Shown piece by piece: positions 10,527 to 21,134 of a stretch of DNA of 64,000 nt. The DNA comes from Candidatus Nitrospira kreftii. Its GTDB lineage: Bacteria > Nitrospirota > Nitrospiria > Nitrospirales > Nitrospiraceae. The notes below the pieces were generated by a model. That model was not told where the DNA came from. It worked only from the letters and a program-made list of their open reading frames with translations, and ran no database searches. The stretch lies in contig CP047423.1 of NCBI GenBank assembly GCA_014058405.1, forward strand, positions 3,580,501 through 3,644,500, written 5' to 3'. The translations under genes and the position numbers were made by a program. Each line of letters opens with the position of its first letter. Within the stretch, counting starts at the first letter, position 1.

Positions 10527-11743
10527 TACGAGGGAGGAAGAAGAGTGTGAGGCATAGGAGGGGCTTGAGTCAATGCTGCGTCCTGAAGTTCTGTCCCGGG
10601 ATAGTAGTAGCGAAGAATGCTCGCAAATGAATACCCCAACTCTGCTAGCTCCTTCGCGCCCCACTGGCAGAGTCCGACCGCATGGCCGGCTCCGTAGCCG
10701 GAAAGAATGAGTTCCTCCCCAATAGACTCGACCGTAAACTGGGTGCTCTGCACAATGGTATATCCGACCGCTCTGCGCAGATCCTCTCCTCGAACGATAA
10801 GCTCCCCCTCAGAATGCACGATCCGCAGCCTCGTCACTCTCCCAGCACGACTATGGGCAACCGGGGAAATAGACTGGATTGTCCCGACCACAAATCCGCG
10901 TTTCTTTAAGTTCTTCTCCAGCACGTCGAGCTTAATGGACGTTTTCCATTGATAAAAGGGAGACTCTAGGTCGAACGGGCATTCGACACCTTTCAAATAG
11001 GGCAGGTCCATGGACCATACATTCATCGCGTCTTCTGTGACACCGGCAGCAGTTGAAGAGAACGCAGCATAGATCGGTGCCCCCTTATGCGTGACGACCA
11101 GTCCGCGGGTAGACTCCACTGCTTGTGCGACTCGCGCATCAAGGCCCCGTCTCCCACGATAGACCTGATCTTGGGTCCCGGCCGCCACGTCATAGTCACG
11201 AGTGACACTCAACATCTGTTGATACAGCGCATACGTTCTTGCAGCGACTGCCTGCACTTTGAGCATCTCGAGATGCCAAGTCGCATTCACTTCAGCAGGC
11301 ACCACACCCTTCACATACTCTTCCAAATCCACATAATTGATGACGTACAGCCCTTTACCTCTCCGGATGAGTTTGATCGCCCCACTGACCTGCAGTGAGT
11401 CTTTTTCATCGCTCGCATGGTGCAAGGTCCGATTACTCTTTTGAGTAAGCCACAGCTTCAGGTCGTGACTCCCTGCCTTCAATGTCAGTTGATCAGTCAC
11501 GACCGATTTTCCGTTAAGCAGCATGGTTCGACCACGAAACTGGATCCGCAGAGCCGACCGATACGACCAGGCTTCATTGTGCCGATCCGTCACCCAAATG
11601 GGCTGATCACTCAAGACTTCCAATTGCTGGACGTCCGAAGCCAACAGAACGCGAATCGATGGCGCTGCTTCGGCATCTGGTATGGCAATAGAGCCGAGCC
11701 AAAGCCCTAATCCAAAGGCGAAGGCCCACGGTCGGGATGCCAT
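10526..11743 (-). CDS. SpoIID/LytB-domain secreted protein
   Basis: Exported protein with a SpoIID/LytB domain, a fold that in SpoIID is a lytic transglycosylase acting on denuded glycan. The 405 residues start with a signal peptide (cleavage likely after AEA). The domain includes YVKGVVPAEV, KVQAVAARTYAL, the cross-domain segment GVTEDAMNVW and the C-terminal GYGAGHAVGLCQWGA. The organism does not appear to sporulate, so wall remodelling is the likeliest role. The ATG at 11743 overlaps the DUF2905 stop (TAATG); an ATG at 11761 is an alternative. Confidence 0.85.
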   Translation of the reverse strand: MASRPWAFAFGLGLWLGSIAIPDAEAAPSIRVLLASDVQQLEVLSDQPIWVTDRHNEAWSYRSALRIQFRGRTMLLNGKSVVTDQLTLKAGSHDLKLWLTQKSNRTLHHASDEKDSLQVSGAIKLIRRGKGLYVINYVDLEEYVKGVVPAEVNATWHLEMLKVQAVAARTYALYQQMLSVTRDYDVAAGTQDQVYRGRRGLDARVAQAVESTRGLVVTHKGAPIYAAFSSTAAGVTEDAMNVWSMDLPYLKGVECPFDLESPFYQWKTSIKLDVLEKNLKKRGFVVGTIQSISPVAHSRAGRVTRLRIVHSEGELIVRGEDLRRAVGYTIVQSTQFTVESIGEELILSGYGAGHAVGLCQWGAKELAELGYSFASILRYYYPGTELQDAALTQAPPMPHTLLPPS

Positions 11744-11997
11744 TATCTGCGAAAGAGCCATCCTATAAAATAGAATAGCAGACTTAGAAGAATGCTGAGG
11801 ACAATACTTGTCCCGATAGGGAAGTAGAAGCTAAAGTTCTCTCGTTTGATGGAAATATCACCGGGAAGCTTCCCGAACCACCCAAACACGTGTCCGAGAC
11901 CGGGAATCCGGTCGACAAGGAGGAACAGAAGACCGAGCGCAACGATTCCAAGCCCGATTCCAATGAAGATCTTGCCAAAGGTGGCCCATTCCGGCAT
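11743..11997 (-). CDS. DUF2905-family small membrane protein
   Basis: 84-residue inner-membrane protein of unknown function. It has two hydrophobic helices (about 6-28 and 58-80) around the conserved loop GKLPGDISIKRENFSFYFP, which is the family signature. The ATG at 11997 follows a TTG by one codon. It is coupled to the SpoIID-domain gene by a TAATG overlap, and that gene is coupled to queA, so all three are probably one transcript. Confidence 0.85.
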   Translation of the reverse strand: MPEWATFGKIFIGIGLGIVALGLLFLLVDRIPGLGHVFGWFGKLPGDISIKRENFSFYFPIGTSIVLSILLSLLFYFIGWLFRR

Positions 11998-12185
11998 CAA
12001 CTTTCATCCCAAATCGGCAGAACGCTGAAACCGCTCGGTCGCTTTGTTCTCGCATCGCTCACAGGCTCAACATACGGCGTGGGTAACCGCTTTTTCCAAC
12101 AGGCGATGGGTGGGCCTGGTAAAAATGGGTTCGCTTCGCATCCGTGCGCATTGCGGCCTTGCTACCAAACAATTCGAGCGTTCTG

Positions 12186-13208
12186 CTAGTTCTGGACTAG
12201 GCATTCCGCGATCTGAATGGCATTCAGCGCCGCGCCTTTCCGAAGATTATCGGAGACGACCCAAAGATTGAGCCCGTTTGCGATTGACTCGTCTTCCCGG
12301 ACCCGACCGATGTAGACCTCATCCTTTCCGGTTGCGTCGAGCGGCATGGGATACAGCTTCTTCACTGGATCGTCGTACACAATCACCCCCGGCATGGCAG
12401 CTAACGCAGCACGCGCCTCATTCGCCTTCAGTGGACGCTCCAATTCGACATTGATTGCTTCCGAGTGGCAACGAAGGACAGGCACTCTCACCGTCGTCGC
12501 TGTGACCCGAAGGTTTGCAGCGCCGAGAATCTTCCTTGTTTCTTGTGCAATTTTGACTTCTTCCGAGCAGTCGCCGGCCTCGCTGAAGGATCCGATGTGC
12601 GGCAGGAGATTGAATGCGATCTGGTAGGGATAGACTTTGGCCGTCACGTCGCGGAACGCCAACAAATCTTTCGTTTGATCCATGAGCTCATCCATCGCCG
12701 CAGCACCGGTGCCCGATACGGACTGAAATGTCGTGACCACCACGCGCTTCACCCCTGCCGCGTCATGAAGCGGCTTGAGCGCCATGACTAATGGAGTGGT
12801 TGTACAGTTCGGAATGGACACAATGCCCCGAGGCATGTCGCGCAAGGCAGAGGCGTTCACCTCCGGAACCACCAAAGGAACTCCATCATCCATACGAAAC
12901 ACGGCGCTATCGTCGATCACGGCAATACCGGCTGCTCCCAAACGATGGCCATATTCTCTGCTAATGGTATCGGTCGCGGAGATAAACGCAACATCTACGC
13001 CGTCAAAGGATGAGGAATCGGTCAACTCCTCAACCGTATACTCTCTACCTAGACAAGTCATCACCTCTCCGGCCGATCGGTTGGACGCGAAGAGCTTCAG
13101 GTCTGTCATCGGGAATTTGCGCTCTTCCAAGATCTCGAGGGTTTCCCTCCCGACTGCGCCGGTCGCACCGAGAATCGCTACTGTATATCCAGACTTCTTC
13201 TTGATCAT
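12186..13208 (-). CDS. asd: Aspartate-semialdehyde dehydrogenase
   Basis: NADPH-dependent reduction of aspartyl phosphate to aspartate semialdehyde, feeding lysine, diaminopimelate, methionine and threonine synthesis. The 340 residues have the nucleotide-binding ILGATGAVGRE at the start, the catalytic cysteine in SIPNCTT, and VLRCHSEAINVEL in the dimerisation domain. Size and motifs fit the usual bacterial enzyme. It sits seven bases after the NHL gene, at the end of the leu cluster; leuB-asd neighbourhoods are common in bacteria. Confidence 0.96.
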   Translation of the reverse strand: MIKKKSGYTVAILGATGAVGRETLEILEERKFPMTDLKLFASNRSAGEVMTCLGREYTVEELTDSSSFDGVDVAFISATDTISREYGHRLGAAGIAVIDDSAVFRMDDGVPLVVPEVNASALRDMPRGIVSIPNCTTTPLVMALKPLHDAAGVKRVVVTTFQSVSGTGAAAMDELMDQTKDLLAFRDVTAKVYPYQIAFNLLPHIGSFSEAGDCSEEVKIAQETRKILGAANLRVTATTVRVPVLRCHSEAINVELERPLKANEARAALAAMPGVIVYDDPVKKLYPMPLDATGKDEVYIGRVREDESIANGLNLWVVSDNLRKGAALNAIQIAECLVQN

Positions 13209-13215
13209 GAAACGC

Positions 13216-14424
13216 CTACTCCAAGGCTAGCACGCGAATACGATGGTTAAAGGTGTCGGCTACCAACAGCGATCCATCGCGATCAGCGGTAATGCCGAAC
13301 GGATAGCATAGACCTGCTTCTTTTGCAGCGCCGTCATCGCCGGAATAAGAGGGAGTACCGTTCCCTGCCAAGCGGAATGCCACTCCCGATCCCCAATCCC
13401 ATTGCCGAATGAGATGATTATCTGAATCGGTCAAGACCAGGCCCCCGCTTTGATCGATCGCAATTCCCGTCGGACGTGAAAGACTTGGCGATGGAGGGTC
13501 GGACGGCGACACATACCGATAGGCTGCACCATCACCCGCCACTGTGGTGATCAGCCCTGACGAGAGTTGGACGCATCGGATTCGACCGTTGAAGGTATCG
13601 GCAATATACAATCGGTCATCCGCCAGAGTCAGACCACCAGGCCCAGCGAGGGCTGCGTCAACCGCGGGCTTCCCATCTCCGTCGTATGTCGCGGCTCCAG
13701 TTCCAGCGACGGTCTGAATCAGACCGGTGTTCAGGTCAACCACCCGTATACGATGACTGGATTGGTCGGCAATATACAGCCGGTTATTTTCATCGATGAT
13801 CAAAGCAACTGGTTCATTGAGAGTCGCGTGATGGGCAGGCCCGCCGTCACCGGAGAACCGGGCTTGACCGGTCCCAGCCAGCGTTGAAATAACCCCGGTC
13901 GCCGCCTCGACCATCCGGACTCTATGATTCATAGTATCGGCGATATAGACATTTCCTTCTCGGCCCACAGCCACCGCACTCGGGAAGTTGAGACGTGCAT
14001 TCAGCGCTGGTCCCTCATCTCCTCCGTATCGCTTTATGGATGATGTCCCATTCGCCCAGTACCGGACCGTTCCACTCAAATCCGACTGTTGGGTGTAGGA
14101 TGATCTGCGCGCCTCCGCAAGGCCATCGTCGTCGAGAGGATCCTCCTCGGTAACGTCTGGTGTGGTGTTTAGCCGCTCAGCCAACTCCTCATCTTCATGG
14201 ACCGGCATGCCTGCGACCGTCGAAATGACCCCGGTCACTCGATCAATCATTCGAACGACATGATTTTCCGAGTCTGCTACGTACACACGGCCGTGACCAT
14301 CGAGTGCGACACCCTTCGGTTCATTCAGACTTGCCAGCACACAAGGTCCACCATCACCCGAAAATCCGGATGTCCCCCTACCGGCCAATGTACGGATCGT
14401 CCATGTGGAACGAATGGCCGCCAT
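13216..14424 (-). CDS. NHL-repeat beta-propeller protein
   Basis: Protein of 402 residues made largely of NHL repeats, a beta-propeller fold used for binding rather than one fixed reaction. At least six units can be read, with the recurring pattern GDGGPA, L..P.GVA, VYVADS.NH..R and TG.I.TVAG. No signal peptide or membrane segment is visible, so it appears cytoplasmic unless the true start is elsewhere. An acidic insert (about residues 75-105) interrupts the first two units. It lies 13 bases after leuB and seven before asd, so it is probably cotranscribed with them. I cannot name its ligand. Confidence 0.85.
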   Translation of the reverse strand: MAAIRSTWTIRTLAGRGTSGFSGDGGPCVLASLNEPKGVALDGHGRVYVADSENHVVRMIDRVTGVISTVAGMPVHEDEELAERLNTTPDVTEEDPLDDDGLAEARRSSYTQQSDLSGTVRYWANGTSSIKRYGGDEGPALNARLNFPSAVAVGREGNVYIADTMNHRVRMVEAATGVISTLAGTGQARFSGDGGPAHHATLNEPVALIIDENNRLYIADQSSHRIRVVDLNTGLIQTVAGTGAATYDGDGKPAVDAALAGPGGLTLADDRLYIADTFNGRIRCVQLSSGLITTVAGDGAAYRYVSPSDPPSPSLSRPTGIAIDQSGGLVLTDSDNHLIRQWDWGSGVAFRLAGNGTPSYSGDDGAAKEAGLCYPFGITADRDGSLLVADTFNHRIRVLALE

Positions 14425-14437
14425 GCCTCAAGACCGA

Positions 14438-15514
14438 TCACTGGCCAAGGTTTTTGATGATTGCATCGCCCATCTCGACGGTCCCGACGATCTGTGCCCC
14501 TGGACTCTGGATGTCTTTCGTGCGATAGCCGAGATCGAGCGTTCTTACAATGGCTTGTTCGATGGCCTCAGCTTCTTTCTCAAGTTGAAAGGCGTACGAC
14601 AGCATCATGCCCGCCGATGCGATGGTCGCAATGGGGTTGGCGATATTTCTGCCTGCAATGTCCGGGGCACTTCCGTGAATCGGTTCAAACAGACCAACTT
14701 TAGCCCCGATGCTGGCTGAGGGCAACATCCCGATCGAACCGGTGAGCATCGCGGCCTCATCGCTCAAAATATCTCCGAACATGTTGTTGCAGAGTAGGAC
14801 ATCGAATTGTCGGGGGTTCCGCACCAATTGCATCGCGGCGTTATCGACATAGATGTGCCCCAGTTCAACGTCCGGATAGGACGCGTGTACATCGATGACG
14901 ACCTTGCGCCACAACTCAGATGACTCCAATACATTGGCCTTATCGACGGACGTGACCTTCTTGCGACGTTTCCGTGCCGCTTCGAATGCGACTTTGGCAA
15001 TGCGTCGAACTTCCTCCGTCGTATAGACTTCCGTATTGAACCCTCGTTCTTGCCCGTTTGGGAGTTTTTCAACGCCTTTGGGCTTACCGAAGTAGATTCC
15101 CCCTGTCAATTCGCGAATCACGAGGATGTCGATCCCTTCGATGACTTCGCGTTTCAATGTGGAGGCATCCACCAGATTGGAGTACACCTTAGCCGGCCTC
15201 AGATTGGCATAGAGCCCTAAGGCTTCGCGGATTCCTAGGAGTGCGCGTTCGGGCCTGAGACTATATTCCAAGCTCTCCCATCGAGGGCCTCCGACTGCTC
15301 CCAATAAGACTGCATCACTTTGTTTGGCAAGTGCCAGGGTATCGTTCGGCAACGGCACGCCGAACTTATCGATCGCCTGCCCGCCGATATCGGCCGTTGC
15401 AAATTCGAACGTATGTCCGTATTTCTGCGCGATCACTTTGAGGACTTTTACGGCTTCAGGAACGATCTCACGCCCGACTCCATCGCCGGCTAACACCGCT
15501 ATCTTGGCCTTCAC
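14438..15514 (-). CDS. leuB: 3-isopropylmalate dehydrogenase
   Basis: Oxidises and decarboxylates 3-isopropylmalate in leucine synthesis. The 358 residues start [18 protein letters not shown] and contain [25 protein letters not shown] and, near the C-terminus, the NAD-binding segment [14 protein letters not shown]. The HGSAPD and NAD-type specificity region separate it from isocitrate dehydrogenase. It lies downstream of leuA and the cupin gene in one direction. Confidence 0.96.
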   Translation of the reverse strand: MKAKIAVLAGDGVGREIVPEAVKVLKVIAQKYGHTFEFATADIGGQAIDKFGVPLPNDTLALAKQSDAVLLGAVGGPRWESLEYSLRPERALLGIREALGLYANLRPAKVYSNLVDASTLKREVIEGIDILVIRELTGGIYFGKPKGVEKLPNGQERGFNTEVYTTEEVRRIAKVAFEAARKRRKKVTSVDKANVLESSELWRKVVIDVHASYPDVELGHIYVDNAAMQLVRNPRQFDVLLCNNMFGDILSDEAAMLTGSIGMLPSASIGAKVGLFEPIHGSAPDIAGRNIANPIATIASAGMMLSYAFQLEKEAEAIEQAIVRTLDLGYRTKDIQSPGAQIVGTVEMGDAIIKNLGQ

Positions 15515-15560
15515 TGCTGCTCCTTTCGATCCTTCAATCGACCATGAAACACCCTATGGC

Positions 15561-15923
15561 CTACTCCAATACCGTTTCATCTTCCTCACGCCAGGCTGGA
15601 TCAACCAGACATAGGAATTCAATATCGACTTCTCCCGTATTTTCGAGAAACTGCTCCCCTCCAGGCTGAACATAGACCGTCAGCCCAGCTTCAATCAGCG
15701 TGACCTGGTCATTGATCGTGAATTGCCCTTGCCCGGTGATAAAATAGTAGACTTCGGACGAGGTCAGGATATGTCGTTTTGACCGTTGCCCTGGACTTAA
15801 TCTTCCGTGAGCAAGGCTATACCCCAGTTCGAGAGGACACTTCGCTGGATGAATGATCTCCCGCAAACGGGTCTGGTCACCGGCCACAAACTCCGGCCGA
15901 TCTCCCAATGCAACCTTCCACAC
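15561..15923 (-). CDS. Cupin-domain protein
   Basis: Single-domain cupin of about 120 residues, resembling the C-terminal cupin of mannose-6-phosphate isomerase-type proteins. The beta-barrel motifs are readable: LSPGQRSKRHIL..SEVYYFITGQGQFTIND and VYVQPGGEQFLENTGEVDIEFL. Metal ligands are incomplete: the first motif has one clear histidine and a glutamate, the second lacks the usual histidine, so the activity is uncertain. I prefer the GTG at 15923 because AAGGGG lies eight bases before it; a TTG at 15959 has no such site. It sits between leuA and leuB. Confidence 0.75.
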   Translation of the reverse strand: MWKVALGDRPEFVAGDQTRLREIIHPAKCPLELGYSLAHGRLSPGQRSKRHILTSSEVYYFITGQGQFTINDQVTLIEAGLTVYVQPGGEQFLENTGEVDIEFLCLVDPAWREEDETVLE

Positions 15924-15989
15924 GCCCAAGCCCCTTTCCAGGGAAGCAACGCAGTTCAAAAAATAAAAACTGTACCGTGCGCATTCGTG

Positions 15990-17537
15990 TCAAATCAAGT
16001 TCACCTTTTGCTCACCTTGCGCCTGTTTCGTCGCGAGGTAAGCGAGCTTGTTCAAGGCGCTGAGATAGGCTCGAGCGGATGCGATAATGATATCGGTATC
16101 GGCCCCATGACCGGTCACCGTCCGGCCATCCTCTTGAACGCGCACTGAAACTTCCCCCTGTGCATCTGTTCCACCGGTAATCGCTTTCACCACATACATC
16201 AGCAGCTTGCTCTTGGTCTGCGTGATCGCCGCAATCGTGCGGTAGACGGCATCGACCGGTCCGTCGCCTGTTCCGGTTTGAGCAACGGCCCTACCGTCGA
16301 CCTCCAGCTCGACTGTAGCAGTGGGAACCTGGTTCGTTCCGCTTGAGACGCGCAGGTTCTTCAATGCGATACGGTCAGCCATCTTCGATAACTCTTCCGA
16401 GACGATGACTTCGAGGTCTTCCTCGAAAATCTCCTTCTTCTGATCCGCAAGTTTTTTGAATCGCTCGAAGGCATGGTTTACCTCTTCTTCACTGAGCGTA
16501 TATCCCAACTCTTCCAAGCGCTGACGAAAAGCATGCCGGCCAGAGAGCTTTCCCATCACCATCTGGCTCTCAACCAATCCGATGGATTCCGGTCGCATGA
16601 TTTCATAGGTCGTCTTGTCTTTGAGTAAGCCGTCTTGGTGAATGCCCGAGGTATGGGCAAAAGCGTTGGCCCCCACAATCGCTTTATTGGGTTGCACAAC
16701 CATGCCTGTGATCTTGCTGACCAAGCGGCTGGTCTTCGCGATCTCTTCCGTCCTAATTCCGGTATCGGCTTGATAGAAATCCTTCCTGGTCCGGAGTCCC
16801 ATGACAATTTCTTCCAGGGACGTATTCCCTGCCCGCTCCCCAATGCCGTTGATCGTACACTCCACTTGGCCGGCGCCATTGATAATAGCCGCTAGGCTGT
16901 TCCCCACCGCGACACCCAAATCGTTGTGGCAGTGGACGGAAATGACTGCCTGGTTGGCATTTGGAACTTCGTTGCAGATTCCCTTGATCAGCGCGCCGAA
17001 TTCCTGAGGAACGGCATATCCCACCGTGTCGGGAATATTGATCGTGCCGGCCCCTGCGGCTATAACCGCCTCAATGACTTCATACAGAAAGGACGGATCC
17101 GAACGACTGGCATCCATCGGAGAAAACTCAACATCATCGACATAGCCGCGAGCCCGCCGGACCATTTCGACGGCACGTTGTTTGGCCTGCTCACGTGTCA
17201 TCCGAAACTGGTGCTTGAGGTGGATATCGGACGTCGATAAAAATGTATGGATACGTACCCTTGGAGCCCCTTTCAAGGCTTCCCAGGCTCGGTCAATATC
17301 CTCCGGGCGCGCGCGCGCAAGACTGCAGATCGTCGGCCCTTCGACCTCTTGAGCGATCCGCCGAACTGCCTCAAAATCTCCGGGTGAGCTATAGGCGAAT
17401 CCTGCTTCGATGATATCGACTCCGAGTCTCGCCAGCTGTTTGGCCACCATAACCTTTTCTTCCACGTTCATGCTGGCGCCAGGCGATTGCTCGCCGTCTC
17501 TCAACGTCGTATCGAAAATTTTGATCATGCGTGCCAT
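15990..17537 (-). CDS. leuA: 2-isopropylmalate synthase
   Basis: Condenses acetyl-CoA and 2-oxoisovalerate, the first committed step to leucine. The 515 residues comprise an HMGL-like TIM barrel ([13 protein letters not shown] near residue 10; [15 protein letters not shown] with metal histidines), a linker, and the C-terminal LeuA dimer domain that senses leucine ([17 protein letters not shown] onward). The ATG at 17537 has GGAGGT just upstream; an upstream frame extension runs into the leader and is not credible. The gene lies behind a leucine T-box, so both leucine-tRNA charging and enzyme feedback probably control it. Confidence 0.97.
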   Translation of the reverse strand: MARMIKIFDTTLRDGEQSPGASMNVEEKVMVAKQLARLGVDIIEAGFAYSSPGDFEAVRRIAQEVEGPTICSLARARPEDIDRAWEALKGAPRVRIHTFLSTSDIHLKHQFRMTREQAKQRAVEMVRRARGYVDDVEFSPMDASRSDPSFLYEVIEAVIAAGAGTINIPDTVGYAVPQEFGALIKGICNEVPNANQAVISVHCHNDLGVAVGNSLAAIINGAGQVECTINGIGERAGNTSLEEIVMGLRTRKDFYQADTGIRTEEIAKTSRLVSKITGMVVQPNKAIVGANAFAHTSGIHQDGLLKDKTTYEIMRPESIGLVESQMVMGKLSGRHAFRQRLEELGYTLSEEEVNHAFERFKKLADQKKEIFEEDLEVIVSEELSKMADRIALKNLRVSSGTNQVPTATVELEVDGRAVAQTGTGDGPVDAVYRTIAAITQTKSKLLMYVVKAITGGTDAQGEVSVRVQEDGRTVTGHGADTDIIIASARAYLSALNKLAYLATKQAQGEQKVNLI

Positions 17538-17569
17538 GTTTGACCTCCGATAGAAGCTGCGCAAAAAGT

Positions 17570-17708
17570 CCTTCCGGCAAGGCCGCAAGGAGTGAGGACC
17601 CCGAGGAGGTACATACCAAGCTTCGCTTGAACCGCTCGCTTCGATCATATGCGAGCGGAATAAGTACCGTTCCTCCAGGAACTAGCCCCTCCGTGAGAGG
17701 GTTCGAAC
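17570..17708 (-). other. Structured spacer between T-box terminator and leuA
   Basis: The 215 bases between the T-box terminator and leuA carry four inverted repeats: 17570-17590 (eight of nine pairs), 17632-17658 (CCGCTCGC/GCGAGCGG), 17669-17682 and 17687-17701, with a palindrome GTTCGAAC at 17701-17708. No plausible gene is seen here. Such a long folded spacer after a T-box is unusual; it could be a mobile repeat or a second control element. Confidence 0.5.
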
Positions 17709-17752
17709 GACTGAGAACGGCACGGGAAGGCTTTTTGAACAGCTTGAAACAC

Positions 17753-17789
17753 AAAAGCCTTCATCCCATGAGATCCAGGGACGAAGGCT
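17753..17789 (-). terminator. T-box intrinsic terminator before leuA
   Basis: A 12-pair stem with one G-U pair (AGCCTTCGTCCC and GGGATGAAGGCT), a ten-base loop and a short T run on the minus strand. The CGTCCCT sequence in its 5' arm is the part that pairs with the T-box in the antiterminated state. Confidence 0.85.
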
Positions 17790-18020
17790 CGACACGCGCA
17801 TCGTGGTACCACCCTGATTTAGCCCGAAAGCCGACTCGGTCCTTCAGGCCCTTCGTTAGACCCGTTACGAGGGCAAGACGGAATCTCTTACGACCATGTT
17901 CGGAGATTCGGCTCGGAGGCGAGTTCGACGAAATCTAAGCTGGTTTGCACCACCCACCAGCTCTCTATAGGATATGCACTACCCTGGTTCTAGATTGTTC
18001 GCCTACTACTCCTCGTCTTA
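17753..18020 (-). promoter_or_regulatory. Leucine T-box leader (tRNA-sensing riboswitch) of leuA
   Basis: On the minus strand the pieces of a T-box occur in order: GAGGAGTAGTAGG at the base of stem I, the AGAGAGCTGGTGG/CCAGCT apical part (about 17937-17967), a specifier region GAACTCG whose CTC (17922-17924) is a leucine codon, the T-box core AGGGTGGTACCACG (17802-17815), and an intrinsic terminator (17756-17789). AGGG of the core can pair with TCCCT of the terminator arm to form the antiterminator. Uncharged leucine tRNA would stabilise it and let transcription reach leuA. I see no clear promoter between pssA and the leader. Confidence 0.88.
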
Positions 18021-18058
18021 GCCATGCAATGCTTTGGAGTTCCTCCAGCTGTTTACTG

Positions 18059-18865
18059 TTATGATCTTGTCTCGATCGGCGATGGATCGGCTTTCCCAAG
18101 ACCCTTTTTCCCGGCAGACGGAGCAAGCAACCAAAACAACTTTTCGACTGGCCCCATCAATGCGTATCCGGCGAATACGACAAAGAGCATGACGGCCGGC
18201 AAAGCCGCCACCATCATCAACGCGAGAATACCCCAGACAAGATAGGTAATGTGTCTATGCCCTTTGAATTTCAGCTCTTTGAAGCTGCGATACTTGATGG
18301 TACTGACCATCAGGAACGCTAGCATCAATGTCATGATCAACACCACGATCGGCTTGGCTTCCTCTCCCATCTTGAGAATGTAATGATCGAAAACCACCAG
18401 AGAGGCCACCACTCCGGCTGCGGCTGGAATCGCAAGCCCGGTAAAATATTTCCCGTCGGCTAATGCCACTGTGGAGTTGAATCGCGCTAATCGCACAGCA
18501 CCCATCGCCACATAGGCAAACATGACGGCAACGCCGAACGTTCCCTGTCCGCTCAACGCCCAGGAATAGATCAACAGACCCGGTGCGACGCCGAACGACA
18601 CCACGTCAGACAACGAGTCGTACTCCAGACCGAATTGGCTCGTACTGTTGGTCAGACGCGCCGACTTTCCATCAAGGACATCAAAAATCATTGCAACGAG
18701 GATCGCAATGGCCGCTTCCAAATAGTTGGCGTTAAAGACAGAGAGGATGGCATACACTCCGCAAAATAAATTGCCGGTCGTAAACAGATTCGGGATGAGA
18801 TGCATGGCGGCTTTCCGCCGCTTCCCTTCCTTCCCAAACGAATTTTTGAAGCCTGCCGTTTTCAT
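18059..18865 (-). CDS. pssA: CDP-diacylglycerol-serine O-phosphatidyltransferase
   Basis: Makes phosphatidylserine from CDP-diacylglycerol and serine at the inner membrane. The 268 residues contain the CDP-alcohol phosphatidyltransferase motif DG(x2)AR(x8)G(x3)D(x3)D, here starting DGKSARL near residue 64, followed by several membrane helices. The type II (multi-spanning) form and the neighbour psd support serine as the substrate. Its ATG overlaps the psd stop (ATGA). Together with Psd it gives phosphatidylethanolamine. Confidence 0.95.
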   Translation of the reverse strand: MKTAGFKNSFGKEGKRRKAAMHLIPNLFTTGNLFCGVYAILSVFNANYLEAAIAILVAMIFDVLDGKSARLTNSTSQFGLEYDSLSDVVSFGVAPGLLIYSWALSGQGTFGVAVMFAYVAMGAVRLARFNSTVALADGKYFTGLAIPAAAGVVASLVVFDHYILKMGEEAKPIVVLIMTLMLAFLMVSTIKYRSFKELKFKGHRHITYLVWGILALMMVAALPAVMLFVVFAGYALMGPVEKLFWLLAPSAGKKGLGKADPSPIETRS

Positions 18866-19512
18866 GGCAACTCCCCCACAATCGTTTCGCCGCCCTTCAC
18901 TCGATCCCCGATCTCCACACGAACTTTGCTCCCGATCGGAAGAAAGGTATCCATTCGTGACCCAAAACGAATCAATCCGAACCGTTCACCTCGGATCGCC
19001 CGATCTCGAGGAGAGACCCAAGACACGATACGCCGAGCGATCAATCCTGCCACTTGAACGCACAGCACTTTAATCCCTTCGTGAGTCTTGATCATCACAG
19101 CGTTCTGCTCGTTTCTCAATGTCGCCTCTGGCTTGCTGGCCACCATGAAGAGACCTGGCTGATACTGGACATCCTCGATCACCCCATCACAGGGCATTCG
19201 ATTGATGTGGACGTTGAACACATTCAAAAAGATCGTGAGCCTGATACTGCGCTCCTTCAAGTACCGTGGCTCGAACTCCTCCTCGATCGCAATAACCTTC
19301 CCATCGCCGGGAGCAACGACAAGATTTTTGCCTTGTGGCACAACTCTGGCCGGATTCCTGAAGAACCAGGCAGAGAAGAGCGTCGCAATGGCTCCAAGAA
19401 ATGCAACAGCTGGCCAGCCCAACCATCCAGCCAGCAGTGTAACGCCGGCTGGCGCTGCGATGAAGGGAATTCCTTCTTTAGCAAATGGGACACCGACTGC
19501 ACGATCCGCCAC
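18862..19512 (-). CDS. psd: Phosphatidylserine decarboxylase (short form proenzyme)
   Basis: Decarboxylates phosphatidylserine to phosphatidylethanolamine using a pyruvoyl group made by self-cleavage. The 216 residues have two N-terminal hydrophobic stretches, VVAPGDGKV, NVHINRMPCDG and the processing site RFGSRMD near residue 183, where cleavage before the serine forms the pyruvoyl group. The short length and RFGS motif indicate the archaeal-like short form rather than the E. coli type. The start is a GTG at 19512 with TGAGG upstream. The gene lies nine bases after ilvC. Confidence 0.94.
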   Translation of the reverse strand: MADRAVGVPFAKEGIPFIAAPAGVTLLAGWLGWPAVAFLGAIATLFSAWFFRNPARVVPQGKNLVVAPGDGKVIAIEEEFEPRYLKERSIRLTIFLNVFNVHINRMPCDGVIEDVQYQPGLFMVASKPEATLRNEQNAVMIKTHEGIKVLCVQVAGLIARRIVSWVSPRDRAIRGERFGLIRFGSRMDTFLPIGSKVRVEIGDRVKGGETIVGELP

Positions 19513-19521
19513 GAAATTGCC

Positions 19522-20559
<1,038 letters not shown>

Positions 20560-20594
20560 TCAGTATATAACAAAGAATTGCACTCCGCAGGGCA

Positions 20595-21113
20595 CTACTC
20601 GCGAGCCACTTTCTTCGCCTGAGTAGCAGTTGAACGGACTGGTTCACGAGCAACAGCGACCCGCCCGGTGCGGACTAAATCCTTGATTCCAAGAGGCTGG
20701 AGCAGGTTGATGATCGCCTCGATCTTCTTGGGATCACCGGATACTTCGATCGTGTAGGTCGTCGGGGTTGAATCAATTACGTTCGCCCGAAAGATGTCCA
20801 CAATTCTAAGCGCCTCAGCTCGATCCTGGTCTTTCGTATGGACCTTGATGATGGCGGTCTCCCGCGAGACAAACTCCGTTTCATTGAGATCCACTACTTT
20901 GATCACATCAATGAGCTTGTTCAGCTGCTTTACGATCTGCTCGATGATCCGCTCATCACCGGACGTCACAATCGTCATCTGCGACATTGAGGGATCAAGC
21001 GTTGGGGCGACCGACAAACTTTCGATGTTGAAACCTCGCCCGCTGAATAGCCCAGCCACACGGGACAGGACCCCGAACTTATTCTCAACAGTCACTGAAA
21101 TAATATGTTCCAT
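20595..21113 (-). CDS. ilvH: Acetolactate synthase small (regulatory) subunit
   Basis: Regulatory subunit that activates the IlvB catalytic subunit and mediates valine feedback. The 172 residues begin with an ACT domain (HIISVTVENKFGVLSRVAGLFSGRGFNIESL, valine-binding region) and continue with the C-terminal ALS_ss domain (GDPKKIEAIINLLQPLGI and DLVRTGRVA). It is downstream of ilvB with a 79-base spacer that holds short repeats. Confidence 0.96.
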   Translation of the reverse strand: MEHIISVTVENKFGVLSRVAGLFSGRGFNIESLSVAPTLDPSMSQMTIVTSGDERIIEQIVKQLNKLIDVIKVVDLNETEFVSRETAIIKVHTKDQDRAEALRIVDIFRANVIDSTPTTYTIEVSGDPKKIEAIINLLQPLGIKDLVRTGRVAVAREPVRSTATQAKKVARE

Positions 21114-21134
21114 CTTTTTGAGTACTGAGGTTTG

